A stretch of DNA of 16,194 nucleotides from Candidatus Woesearchaeota archaeon (GCA_012798335.1 JAAZNJ010000006.1:1-16194); one strand, 5' to 3'; counted from the stretch's first letter, positions 1 through 7,463 are shown. Numbers and translations: made by a program. Notes: generated by a model from the sequence alone, not told the origin.

Positions 1-96
1 CCAATTTTAAAAATAATAGAAAAACATGTTTTATGCTATTGCAATGAAGGATGTACACGATTAAATTCCTCATTAAATCAAGATAAAACTAAATGA
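1..96 (+). CDS. C-terminal end of an unidentified protein (partial)
   Basis: The frame is open from base 1 and stops at TGA 94-96, giving the last 31 residues of a protein that begins outside the window. The fragment has a short helix-like stretch and a cysteine cluster, CYCNEGC, which could bind metal or form a disulfide. It ends 39 nt before the cysteine desulfurase, on the same strand, so it may belong to the same iron-sulfur neighbourhood. I do not recognise the family, and a fragment this short in AT-rich DNA could be a chance open frame. Confidence 0.4.
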   Translation, partial: PILKIIEKHVLCYCNEGCTRLNSSLNQDKTK

Positions 97-135
97 AAAA
101 AATTCGATCTTAAAAAATGAAAAATCAAATAAAAA

Positions 136-1302
136 ATGAAAGAAATATATTTTGACAATGCCGCTACAACAAGAATAGATGATGAAGTTTTAAAAGAGAT
201 GATAAAATATTTTAAAAAAGAATATGCTAATGCTTCTTCTTTGCATTTTAAAGGAAGAATAGCAAAAGAGGCTATTGAAAAAGCAAGAGAGATAATTGCA
301 AAATCAATAAATGCTGAAAAAGAAGAAATAATTTTTACTTCAGGAGGAACAGAATCAAATAATTTAATATTAAAAGGTTTATTTTTTTCTAATTATCCTG
401 AAAAGGATCATATTATAGTTTCAAAGATAGAACATGATTGTATTTTAAATTCCTGTAAATTTTTAGAAGCATTAGGTGCTAAAATAACTTATTTGAATGT
501 TGATTCTGAAGGATTTGTAGATTTAGAAGAATTAAAAAAATCAATAACAGAAAAGACATTTCTTGTTTCAATAATGCATGTTAATAATGAGATAGGAACA
601 ATTCAAAACTTAGAAGAGATTGGAAAAATATGCAAAGAAAAAAATGTTTTATTCCATACAGATGCATGCCAAAGTTTTACAAAAGTCCCAATAGATGTAA
701 AAAAACAAAATTTAGGTTTAGTTACATTAAATTCTCATAAAATTCATGGCCCAAAGGGCGTTGGTGCTTTATATGTAAAAAAAGGAACTTTGATTACCCC
801 ATTGATAGATGGAGGAGGACATGAAAATGGGAAAAGAAGCGGAACAGAAAATGTTACAGGAATAGTAGGTTTTGGTAAAGCAGTAGAAATTTCAAATACT
901 TTAAATCATAAAGAAGGATTAAAAAAAATGAGAGAATTGCAAGAGTATTTAATTAAAGAATTATCAAAAATACCGAATACAAGAATTAATGGGCCTATAA
1001 AAGATTTAGATAAAAGACTTTGCAATAATATTAATGTCTCTTTTAAAAATATAGAAGGAGAATCAATAATGATGCTATTGTCTGAAAAAGGAATTTGTGT
1101 TTCAACTGGGAGTGCTTGTTCTTCTCATTCTTTAAAGACAAGTCATGTTTTAAAAGCATTAAATTTAATTCCATTAGAAGCAAATGGAACAATAAGAGTA
1201 AGTTTAAGCAAATATAACACGAAAGAAGAAATAGATTATTTTTTAAAGAATATCAATACAATAGTAAAAAGATTGAGAAAAATCAGCCCATTTTCAGATT
1301 AA
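136..1302 (+). CDS. iscS: Cysteine desulfurase (IscS/NifS family)
   Basis: A 388-residue PLP enzyme that takes sulfur from cysteine, leaving alanine, and passes it as persulfide to Fe-S scaffolds and tRNA thiolation enzymes in the cytoplasm. The family marks are complete: DNAATT near the N-terminus (7-12), GGTES (70-74) for the PLP phosphate, histidine 100, the DACQS segment (176-180), the PLP lysine K202 in SHKIHGPKG, and the active-site cysteine C328 in STGSACSS. Length is normal for the IscS/NifS class. It heads a same-strand run with a DUF1858 protein and IscU, which fits scaffold assembly; supplying sulfur for wobble thiolation (tRNA-Glu(UUC) is also in this window) is an inference. The ATG at 136 is chosen because the conserved N-terminal motif starts within seven residues; a weak TATA-like stretch lies about 25 nt upstream. 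Confidence 0.95.
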   Translation: MKEIYFDNAATTRIDDEVLKEMIKYFKKEYANASSLHFKGRIAKEAIEKAREIIAKSINAEKEEIIFTSGGTESNNLILKGLFFSNYPEKDHIIVSKIEHDCILNSCKFLEALGAKITYLNVDSEGFVDLEELKKSITEKTFLVSIMHVNNEIGTIQNLEEIGKICKEKNVLFHTDACQSFTKVPIDVKKQNLGLVTLNSHKIHGPKGVGALYVKKGTLITPLIDGGGHENGKRSGTENVTGIVGFGKAVEISNTLNHKEGLKKMRELQEYLIKELSKIPNTRINGPIKDLDKRLCNNINVSFKNIEGESIMMLLSEKGICVSTGSACSSHSLKTSHVLKALNLIPLEANGTIRVSLSKYNTKEEIDYFLKNINTIVKRLRKISPFSD

Positions 1303-1380
1303 AAAATTATGAATAGGTATAGATAAGAGGTTATAAAAAAAGATTATAAGAAAGTAAAATAAAACACAAGACAAAATAGA

Positions 1381-1388
1381 TTTATACA
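1381..1388 (+). promoter_or_regulatory. TATA-like box for the DUF1858 gene
   Basis: TTTATACA lies about 40 nt before the ATG at 1426. A start site about 25 nt downstream would leave a short leader. This supports separate transcription of the DUF1858 gene and its long reading frame. The 123-nt gap after the desulfurase holds nothing else that I can see. Confidence 0.4.
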
Positions 1389-1425
1389 AAAATAAAATTA
1401 ATTAAATAAAAATAAATAAAACAAG

Positions 1426-1767
1426 ATGAAAAACGAGAAAATAAAAAATAAAGCAGAAAGAGAAAGTAAGAAAGAGAAAAACACCAAAGAAAAAACAAAG
1501 AACAAAATAGAAATAAAAGCAAATAAAAAAAACGAAGCAAAAGAAAAAGTAAATAAAACAAATAAAAACTTGGTTACAAAAGAAACAAGTTTTATAGAAC
1601 TTTTAGAAAAAAAGCCAAACTCTTTTGAGTTGTTATTTCAAGAAGGATTACATTGTTTAGGGTGTGCTATGTCTGCTTATGAAACTATTGAACAAGGTTG
1701 TTTAGCTCATGGAATGACTAAAAAACAAATTGAAAATTTGATTAATAGGATAAATGAGTTAAACTAA
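1426..1767 (+). CDS. DUF1858-type two-cysteine redox protein with Lys-rich N-terminal tail
   Basis: 113 residues. Residues 53-113 match the small DUF1858 / hybrid-cluster-protein-associated redox disulfide domain: a helix around ELLEKKP, then GLHCLGC (C77, C80), then C92 and H95 in a QGCLAHG segment. In the family the CxxC pair is thought to act in redox or sulfur/iron handling, and the domain also occurs at the start of ScdA/RIC iron-sulfur repair proteins. The position between a cysteine desulfurase and IscU supports an Fe-S or sulfur-carrier role, but the reaction is not known. The first 50 residues are almost only K, E, N and T, which is unusual. An alternative TTG start at 1570 would remove this tail and give a protein of about the family's usual size; the upstream TATA box favours the long form. 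Confidence 0.8.
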   Translation: MKNEKIKNKAERESKKEKNTKEKTKNKIEIKANKKNEAKEKVNKTNKNLVTKETSFIELLEKKPNSFELLFQEGLHCLGCAMSAYETIEQGCLAHGMTKKQIENLINRINELN

Positions 1768-1857
1768 AAAAATACTAAAAAATAATAACTAATTAAAACT
1801 AAATAAGGGTATAAAATTAAATTGAAAGGCAATAATTAGATTAAAGAGATAATAAAA

Positions 1858-2250
1858 ATGGAATTAAATTATTCAAAAAAAGTTATGGAGAATTTTCTTC
1901 ATCCAAAAAATATGGGTGAAATAAAAAATCCAGACGGAGTTGGCAAAGTTGGAAATCCTGTGTGTGGAGACGTAATGAATGTTTATATAAAAGTTTCAAA
2001 AGACAAAGACGGAAAAGAAATATTAAAAGATATTAAATTTAAGACATTTGGATGTACAGCAGCAATTGCAACTTCCTCTATGATAACTCAAATTGCAAAA
2101 GGAAAACCTCTTGAAGAAGCAGAAAAAATAACAAGAAATGATATTGCAAATGAGTTAGAAGGTCTCCCTCCAATAAAAATGCACTGCTCAAATCTTGCAA
2201 GTGATGGTTTAAGAGAAGCAATAAAAGATTATAGAAAAAAGTCAAGATAA
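1858..2250 (+). CDS. iscU: Iron-sulfur cluster assembly scaffold IscU
   Basis: 130 residues, normal IscU length. IscU builds [2Fe-2S] clusters from IscS-derived sulfur and hands them to apoproteins. All expected ligands are present: C36 in NPVCGD with D38, C66 in FGCTAAIATSS, and H109-C110 in the MHCSNLA segment. D38 is the residue that makes clusters labile in this family. The N-terminal YSKKVMENFLHPKNMG is the usual opening, which fixes the ATG. The LPPxK motif that binds the HscA chaperone in bacteria is present as LPPIK just before H109. It forms a functional pair with the desulfurase about 550 nt upstream. A TATA-like GGTATAAAA lies near 1807-1815, so it probably has its own start site as well. 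Confidence 0.95.
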   Translation: MELNYSKKVMENFLHPKNMGEIKNPDGVGKVGNPVCGDVMNVYIKVSKDKDGKEILKDIKFKTFGCTAAIATSSMITQIAKGKPLEEAEKITRNDIANELEGLPPIKMHCSNLASDGLREAIKDYRKKSR

Positions 2251-2358
2251 GGAAAAATAGTTTAAAGAAAGTTTATTATAATAATCTTTTATTTTTTCAG
2301 GAGTAATAAATTTTTTATTATCTCTTGCTAATTTTCCTGTTATCAATTTTAATATCAT
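2242..2358 (-). pseudogene. Short ORF, possible N-terminal remnant of a winged-helix protein
   Basis: A 38-residue frame starting at ATG 2358 and ending at TGA 2244-2242, overlapping the last codons of iscU tail to tail. It begins MILKLITGKLARDNKKFITP and continues with a KIKDYYNKL helix. From memory this resembles the start of archaeal winged-helix proteins of the AbiEi antitoxin kind, but the rest of such a protein is absent. A TATA-like TTTATAATAT lies at 2374-2383, about 20-25 nt upstream. It could be a decayed gene, a genuine micropeptide, or chance. The rest of 2251-2462 contains T-rich termination-like sequence and no other gene. Confidence 0.3.
2287..2297 (+). terminator. T-rich archaeal-type terminator after iscU
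   Basis: Two closely spaced T runs (TTTT then TTTTTT) about 40 nt after the iscU stop, with no strong hairpin. Oligo-T tracts alone can end archaeal transcription. The AT-rich background makes this call soft. Confidence 0.3.
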
Positions 2359-2462
2359 TTTTAATATTGAATAATATTATAAAGATAAAAAAGATACACC
2401 TTAATGATATTTATATACTTTCTTGATTTTAACAATTATTTTTATTTTATCTTCTATTTTAT

Positions 2463-3680
2463 TTATACAAGATAACCTATAAAAGTTAATGAACACGAAA
2501 CAGGAGCACTGCTGTCACAAGTGCCAGCGCAGCTGTAATAATAATTAATATCACATTTAACAGTGGTACATGTCCCAGAAGTAGATACTGTATTAGTTAT
2601 TCTACCACAAGCAGTAGCAACTGCACCTGAGGTCACCATATAAAGAGCATTTCTTCCTCCTCCTGCAATTAAGGCTTGTGTAAATCTTCCTGTACCTTGA
2701 ACATCTAATTTATATGTTGGATTTGTCGTCCCAATGCCGACATTGCCGTTATATATTGTTAAGCGGTCATCTCCCATCTGATATAAAGACAGTCGGTCAT
2801 CAGCGTCGTTATTGATTCCAATGCGAAGTTTTGTAGCCTCACCAGATTCAACAAAATAACGAATGAATGCTTCGTCTCCACTACCCCCTCCTGGATCAGT
2901 TGGAAAATAAATTCCAGCATCAGCAGAATTACCAACTGCCGGACGAATTGAGCCACCTTCTACTGTCAGTTTCTTGCTTGGTGCCGTCGTCCCGATGCCA
3001 ACATTACCTGCAAAATAAGAAGGTTTTGTTCCATCAGCATAAAAAGCATAATCTGTAGAACTTCCTGAACCACTTGCATAAACTTGAGACCAAACACTAT
3101 TTCTATGTGCTAATAAAGCAACTTCTCCTAAAGGCCCAGTTTGTGAACCCCCATATATCACATCTACAGCAGAATTATATGTTGTTCCTTGGATAGAATT
3201 AATTAATAATTGTGATGAGTTTACACTTGGCCCTGTAGTTGGAATTATCCCCCCAACTCCTAATTGACCCGATATAAGACCATTTCCACTTACATCTAAC
3301 TTCGCCCCTGGTGTTGTCGTCCCGATGCCGACGTTGCCACTGAAATAATTCTTTGGACTATTAACATAAACCCCATACCGTGTTCCATCAATACTTCCAT
3401 AAGTTGTATCAACATACAAACCATAACCAGTGGCAGAAGCACTATTAACTTTTGCCATCGAATATAGACCAATAACATTTTCAGCAGCACCACTATATAC
3501 TCTTGAAGCCATACCAATTTTCCCTGTCGGCAAAGTTTCGCCATACATATCATAAAATACTTCAAGCTTCGCCCCCGGATTCGTCGTCCCGATGCCGACT
3601 CTATCATTGTTAGCATCCACAAACAAAGTACTGCCGTCGATAGAAACATTTCCTGTGTCCTGTATGATGCTATTTCCCAA
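2463..3680 (-). CDS. Tail-fibre-like VGIGTT-repeat protein (probable C-terminal part of a frameshifted gene)
   Basis: 405 residues if started at the TTG at 3680, but the frame stays open upstream to 3803 (447 codons). That extra part contains IRIWHSGNFDPN and IPKWTGTSILGNS, typical lead-in motifs of phage tail-fibre-like proteins. The TTG start is therefore probably an artefact. The body has four VGIGTTxP repeats, each followed by a KLxV beta strand, with linkers of different lengths; such repeats occur in trimeric fibres and adhesins. The C-terminus is cysteine-rich (C-T-TVKC, then YYYSCAGTC), suggesting a disulfide-bonded tip. There is no S74 protease signature. The upstream 128-residue frame supplies a signal peptide, and inserting one base joins the two into a 553-residue secreted protein. 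Base composition is visibly less AT-rich than in flanking genes, which suggests recent transfer or recombination. Confidence 0.75.
   Translation of the reverse strand: MGNSIIQDTGNVSIDGSTLFVDANNDRVGIGTTNPGAKLEVFYDMYGETLPTGKIGMASRVYSGAAENVIGLYSMAKVNSASATGYGLYVDTTYGSIDGTRYGVYVNSPKNYFSGNVGIGTTTPGAKLDVSGNGLISGQLGVGGIIPTTGPSVNSSQLLINSIQGTTYNSAVDVIYGGSQTGPLGEVALLAHRNSVWSQVYASGSGSSTDYAFYADGTKPSYFAGNVGIGTTAPSKKLTVEGGSIRPAVGNSADAGIYFPTDPGGGSGDEAFIRYFVESGEATKLRIGINNDADDRLSLYQMGDDRLTIYNGNVGIGTTNPTYKLDVQGTGRFTQALIAGGGRNALYMVTSGAVATACGRITNTVSTSGTCTTVKCDINYYYSCAGTCDSSAPVSCSLTFIGYLV
2723..3605 (-). repeat. Four dispersed copies of the VGIGTT-coding repeat
   Basis: On the plus strand, near-identical blocks around GTCGTCCCGATGCCGAC recur at about 2723-2747, 2982-3008, 3312-3338 and 3580-3605. 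They encode VGIGTTNP-type units, and two also share the flanking PGAKLEV/PGAKLDV codons. They are more GC-rich than the surrounding sequence and nearly identical at DNA level, so they could serve as sites for recombination between fibre modules. Confidence 0.7.
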
Positions 3681-3736
3681 AATACTTGTGCCAGTCCACT
3701 TCGGAATATAATTAGCAGTTCCTGACCCACCGACTT

Positions 3737-4123
3737 TTAAATTTGGGTCGAAGTTACCAGAGTGCCAAATTCTGATTGTGTAATCATAAATTGATATATC
3801 CCATTATCTATTATATCTCCATTATCACCTTGTGTTATCACAGTATACACCCCCACATCTGACGTGTTACAAAAATCATACCACCACGAATAAGTATCAA
3901 TAGAACTCATAGACATTCCTTCATCTACAATTGAATTATTAGAAGGGCCCAATATAGAAGTAACAGTAACATAAGAACATCCCATATCACATATCTCTAC
4001 TATTCTAACACATTCTCCTTGTTTATAGGTTCCTAAATTATTAATTAAATTTTCAGAATTAACAAAATTAAAAAGTATTATACTAATAAATAAAAATATA
4101 AATATCTTTTTATTTAACACCAT
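3737..4123 (-). CDS. Secreted Ig-like domain protein (probable N-terminal part of the fibre gene downstream)
   Basis: 128 residues. A signal peptide is clear: MVLNKKIFIFLFISIILF then NFVNS, with cleavage likely near residue 23. The rest looks like a small beta-sandwich domain with paired cysteines (GECVRIVEICDMGC and WYDFCNTS), ending in a GVYTVITQGDNGD strand; this resembles surface domains seen in DPANN archaea (my recollection). Its ATG overlaps the end of the 844-codon frame by 10 nt, so the two are translationally linked. The frame ends at 3737, inside the region (3740-3803) where the downstream fibre frame is already open. One extra base, for example in the TTT at 3788-3790, would give GIYQFYDYTIRIWHSGNFDP and fuse the two parts. 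It may therefore be the start of a broken 553-residue protein rather than a gene of its own. Confidence 0.7.
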   Translation of the reverse strand: MVLNKKIFIFLFISIILFNFVNSENLINNLGTYKQGECVRIVEICDMGCSYVTVTSILGPSNNSIVDEGMSMSSIDTYSWWYDFCNTSDVGVYTVITQGDNGDIIDNGIYQFMITQSEFGTLVTSTQI

Positions 4124-7049
4124 TCTGAACTCCCTAATTTACATAAACTTGTTTTTAATTTTTGATTTTCTATTTTTAATTCATAAATAGCTTGTCTTAA
4201 TAAATCTACTTCTTTATCTAATAAAACTCCTTCTTCTTGAGTTACATTTATTAAAGGATATGTTGTTTCTTTTACTGTTTCTATTATTTTTTTACCTTCT
4301 TCATCTTGCTTTGTTACATTTACTAATTTAATTATAGGTTTAGATAAATTTAATTCACTAATATTATATTTTATATAACCATAAAATTTAGAGTGGTCTA
4401 TTTTATTATCTTTGATATAATAACTTGCATCTTGTATTTTATCTAATGCACTCCCTTCAGATTTGTTATAAATACTTGTTCTTGTTATGTATCCTGTAGC
4501 TGAAATACTCGCCCCAGAATATATACTTATACCACCTATATTATTAGACACTACTAAAGGATACCCTGGACTCGTCGTTCCTATACCAACAGAGCCGTCA
4601 TAAGTAATTCTCATTTTTTCAGTTAAATTATTATTAAAAGGGCTATTTGTTTTAATTATTAAATCTGAAGCTCCAGCAGAAGAATCACTAGCAATTGCTC
4701 CAATTTGTAAATGAATTTTTCCTCCACCACCACTTTTGTCAGCGTTATAAAAATTAATCACCCCCCAAGAATTATTTATATCCCAATCGTTTGCATCTAC
4801 CCCAATAGATTGAATAGATAAAGAAGAAGGAGTAATAGTAGAAGAACCAGTATTTTTATCAATATATAATAACCCTTGATTCGTCTGAATTGCTCCATTT
4901 ACAGTCAAGGCATAATTCGGAAAGGAAGTATTTATTCCTACTTTTCCAGAAGATACGATTAACCCATATCTTGTACTTGGGGCAGATGCATAAATTGTAT
5001 CTGTAAAATTCCCTATTCCCATTACATTTAATGTATTTTGAGGTGAAGTTGTTCCTATTCCTACATTTCCTGTACTCCCATTTACAAACAAATGTTCGCT
5101 TCCAGTTGTATTGTAAACTCTTAAAGAACCTAAAGCATTTGAACTATTAATTGTTAAAGTTCCTGTTGGACTTGTTGTTCCTATTCCTACATTCCCTGTA
5201 TTAGCATTAACAAAGAAATCAGAAGTTCCAATACTAAAATTATAATCTCCTAAAACTACATTTTTATTACTTCCTGTGTATGGAACATAATAATTTGTTA
5301 AATTATAATCAACTTGTGTTGTATTATAGAAACCTTTATTTTGAATTTCTGACATTGTTAAAGTTGTTGTATTATAATATCCTAAGTTGTTATTTAGTTG
5401 AGAAATGTTTTGTAAAGTTGTTGAGTTGTAATATAAGTATGGATTTGATATACTATAAAAGTTTGAAGTTACCCAGTTAGCTTGACTAATATTTAAAGCG
5501 TCAACATAGTTTTTTAATGAAACATTAGCATTTGTTATATTTGTGTCTACTTGTGTTTTATTATAATAATTTATTTTATCTTGAGACCAATTACCAACAT
5601 TATTTGTTATCCAAGAAGTATTCCAAGTTCTGATTATTGTATTATTATCTAATCTTAAGTCTGAAGTTGTTTTATTGTAGAAGTTTGTATCAACATAGTT
5701 TTTCATAGAAGTATTAGCATTTGTTATATTTGTATCTACTTGTGTTGTGTTATAGAAACCTTTACCCTGAATTACACCCATTGTTAAAGTTGTTGTATTA
5801 TAATAAGCATAAGGATTAGAAATATTGTAGAAGTTTGAGGTTACCCAATTAGCTTGAGTTATGTTTAAAGCATCAACATAATTTTTCATAGAAGTATTAG
5901 CATTTGTTATATTTGTATCTACTTGTGTTGTATTATAGAAACCTTTATTTTGTATTTCAGACATTGTTAGAGTTGTTGTGTTGTAATATCCTAAATTATT
6001 ATTTAATTGTGAGATATTTTGTAATGTTGTAGAATTGTAATATAAGTAAGGATTTGATTTTAAGTAATAATCATTTATGTCAAAAGAACTTAAGTTATAA
6101 TAGTTAAATCCTAAAATAGTGTTTATGGCTGGAGTTGTTTGATTATAAGCCCATAAGTCATATGTTGCATTATAAGTTGAACTCCAAGAATTATTATAAA
6201 GAGTAAAGTTTGAAGTCCATAATGGTTCTCCAATCTCGGCATATAAAGTATCTGCGTAAGTTTTGTTAAATGTCGCATAGGTGTCATTCCAATAATTATT
6301 ATTATTTGCTAATTGAGAAATGTTTTGTAGAGTTGTAGAATTATAAAATCTTAAATTATTATTTAATTGACTTAAATTTTGTAAAGTTGTAGAGTTATAA
6401 AAGGCATATGGATTTGTATTAAGATAATAAGTCCCATTAGTTACATAAAGATAAGAATCAGTCAAATTATAATTTCCAGAAAAAATAGTTGTTCCATTGA
6501 TAATGCCTGTTGTTGTTATATTCCCTGTTCCATTTATAAGTCCATTAAAATTTATGTCTTGAACAAATAATTTTTGAATTCTTGAAGCTAAACTACCAAG
6601 CCATGAAAAAAATCCTGTTCCTGTTGTAGTTATATTTTTATTTGTCATGTTTAAATTTACATCAATATTAACACCACTAAGAGAAACATTTTGTGCAGAG
6701 AAAGAATAAGGAACTCTTGAAATTTTTGTTGTATCAATTAAAACCCCATCTCTGTAATAACAAAGCCAATATTGTTCAGAATAATTTAATCTTGTATTGG
6801 GAAGATAATACGAAATAATACCCCTAGAATCAGTAGTTAAAGTAGCCGGATTTAAATAAACCCCATCTGTACAATCGCTAGTTCTTGAAATATTAAAAAT
6901 GAAATTAAAATTCCCTGTGATTACACTTCCAGAAGCATTTTTGGTTTGAATATTTAAATGTAAACTATCCCCAATTTCAGTAGATTTTATAAAATTTAAT
7001 AAAAAAGAATTAAAAATAAAAGTAATACATATACATCCCTCTTTTTCAT
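4114..7049 (-). CDS. Large secreted Asn/Thr-rich fibre or adhesin protein, frameshifted in its signal peptide
   Basis: The main open frame with an ATG is 4114-6648 (844 residues), but the same frame stays open to 7050 without another ATG. The likely start is the ATG at 7049, in the next frame: MKKRDVYVLLLFLILF, a signal peptide that hits a stop at 6996-6998. One extra T in the T6 run (7001-7006) gives LFLLNFIKSTEIGDSLHL and a 978-residue protein. A leaderless-type TATA box 25 nt before 7049 supports this start. Order of parts: signal peptide; a beta domain (about residues 30-125); a long repetitive N/T/Y/S-rich section (the first 450 residues after M at 6648) with dozens of N-x-S/T sequons; three VGIGTTSP units plus one VGINTSFP variant; and a C-terminal coiled coil (KEVDLLRQAIYELKIENQKL) like those ending trimeric fibres. 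Likely a glycosylated surface fibre; ligand unknown. Confidence 0.75.
5308..6039 (-). repeat. Internal long repeats in the Asn/Thr-rich fibre gene
   Basis: The block beginning YNSTTLQNISQLNNNLG and running through FYNTTQVD occurs twice with identical protein sequence, at 5917-6039 and 5308-5430, a 203-codon period. A second unit encoding NITNANTSMKNYVD recurs with about 61-codon spacing: the DNA around 5701-5763 and 5884-5948 is nearly identical, and a third diverged copy lies near 5513-5575. Partial copies of the LQNISQL unit also occur near 6310-6400. This pattern suggests duplication and recombination inside the gene. Confidence 0.75.
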
Positions 7050-7068
7050 ATTAAATGTATATATTTTA

Positions 7069-7078
7069 TATTTATAAA
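7069..7078 (-). promoter_or_regulatory. TATA box for the fibre locus
   Basis: On the minus strand TTTATAAATA is centred about 25 nt upstream of the ATG at 7049, the spacing of leaderless archaeal promoters. It argues that translation starts at 7049 rather than at the internal ATG 6648. The 7080-7290 stretch beyond it is AT-rich and shows no gene that I can support. Confidence 0.55.
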
Positions 7079-7290
7079 CCCTATTAAGAGTAGTGTAAAA
7101 ACTATAAAAATATTTTTCCCTACATAAAAATGTCGAAGGTAAAACAATAGAAAAAAATTATCCTACAATTAAAAAGGTTTAGAAAAAAGAATTAAGATAA
7201 AAAAAGCAAAAAATGAAAATTTTTTATGTAAAATCTAATAAAAATAAGTAATACTTTTAAAAAATTTTAAGTTTTTAATAATAAAAAATA

Positions 7291-7300
7291 GATTTAAATA
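7291..7300 (+). promoter_or_regulatory. TATA box for tRNA-Ile
   Basis: GATTTAAATA is centred 28 nt before the first base of the mature tRNA, the expected distance for archaeal tRNA transcription. Confidence 0.45.
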
Positions 7301-7323
7301 TCTTAATTTCATAAAAGTTTTAT

Positions 7324-7443
7324 GAGCCTGTAGCTCAGCCTGGTTAGAGCACTGCTCTTATATGAATACAATTCGCTAGAGTTGTATAACTCTTAGAACT
7401 CTAAGAAAGGCAGGGGTCCACGGTTCAAATCCGTGCAGGCTCA
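7324..7443 (+). tRNA. tRNA-Ile(UAU) with a 45-nt archaeal intron
   Basis: Full cloverleaf. Acceptor GAGCCTG (7324-7330) pairs with CAGGCTC (7436-7442), discriminator A7443, and no encoded CCA. D stem is GCTC/GAGC. Anticodon stem CTGCT (7352-7356) pairs with GGCAG (7409-7413). T arm is CACGG-TTCAAAT-CCGTG. After removing 7363-7407 the anticodon loop is C-T-TAT-A-A, so the anticodon is UAU (7359-7361), reading AUA. The mature tRNA is 75 nt. Most archaea read AUA with an agmatidine-modified CAU tRNA made by TiaS; an unmodified-type UAU tRNA is the known exception in Nanoarchaeum and Korarchaeum, so this organism may lack TiaS. AUA is very common in the genes here, so this tRNA should be essential. 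Confidence 0.92.
7363..7407 (+). other. tRNA intron with bulge-helix-bulge splice structure
   Basis: The 4-bp central helix is exon CTTA (7357-7360) with intron TAAG (7402-7405). It is flanked by 3-nt bulges TA|T (cut after 7362) and AA|A (cut after 7407), exactly the substrate of the archaeal splicing endonuclease at canonical position 37/38. The intron can also fold on itself: ATACAA (7366-7371) with TTGTAT (7382-7387), and TCTTAG (7391-7396) with CTAAGA (7401-7406). The second hairpin competes with the splice helix. Confidence 0.88.
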
Positions 7444-7463
7444 TTTCGTTTTAGATTATTATT

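Noticed and set aside
145..175. TTGACA at 154-159 as a bacterial -35 element for the sigma factor
   Set aside because: It lies within the conserved start of the desulfurase coding sequence (FDNAATT codons), with no matching -10 element or gene downstream.
3296..3730. A 144-codon open frame on the minus strand overlapping the fibre gene
   Set aside because: It overlaps the fibre frame, whose repeats, WHSGNFDP motif and codon pattern are clearly the coding ones; the alternative protein has no domain, signal peptide or start signal.
5308..6039. CRISPR-like or satellite repeat array
   Set aside because: The repeats are in-frame codons of the fibre gene with units of different lengths and no constant spacer size; they encode repeated N/T/Y-rich protein segments.
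6999..7007. Programmed -1 ribosomal frameshift site at the T6 run
   Set aside because: The heptamer TTTTTTA is present but in the wrong phase for the X-XXY-YYZ slippery rule, and no clear downstream pseudoknot is visible; indel, slippage or sequencing error explain it better.
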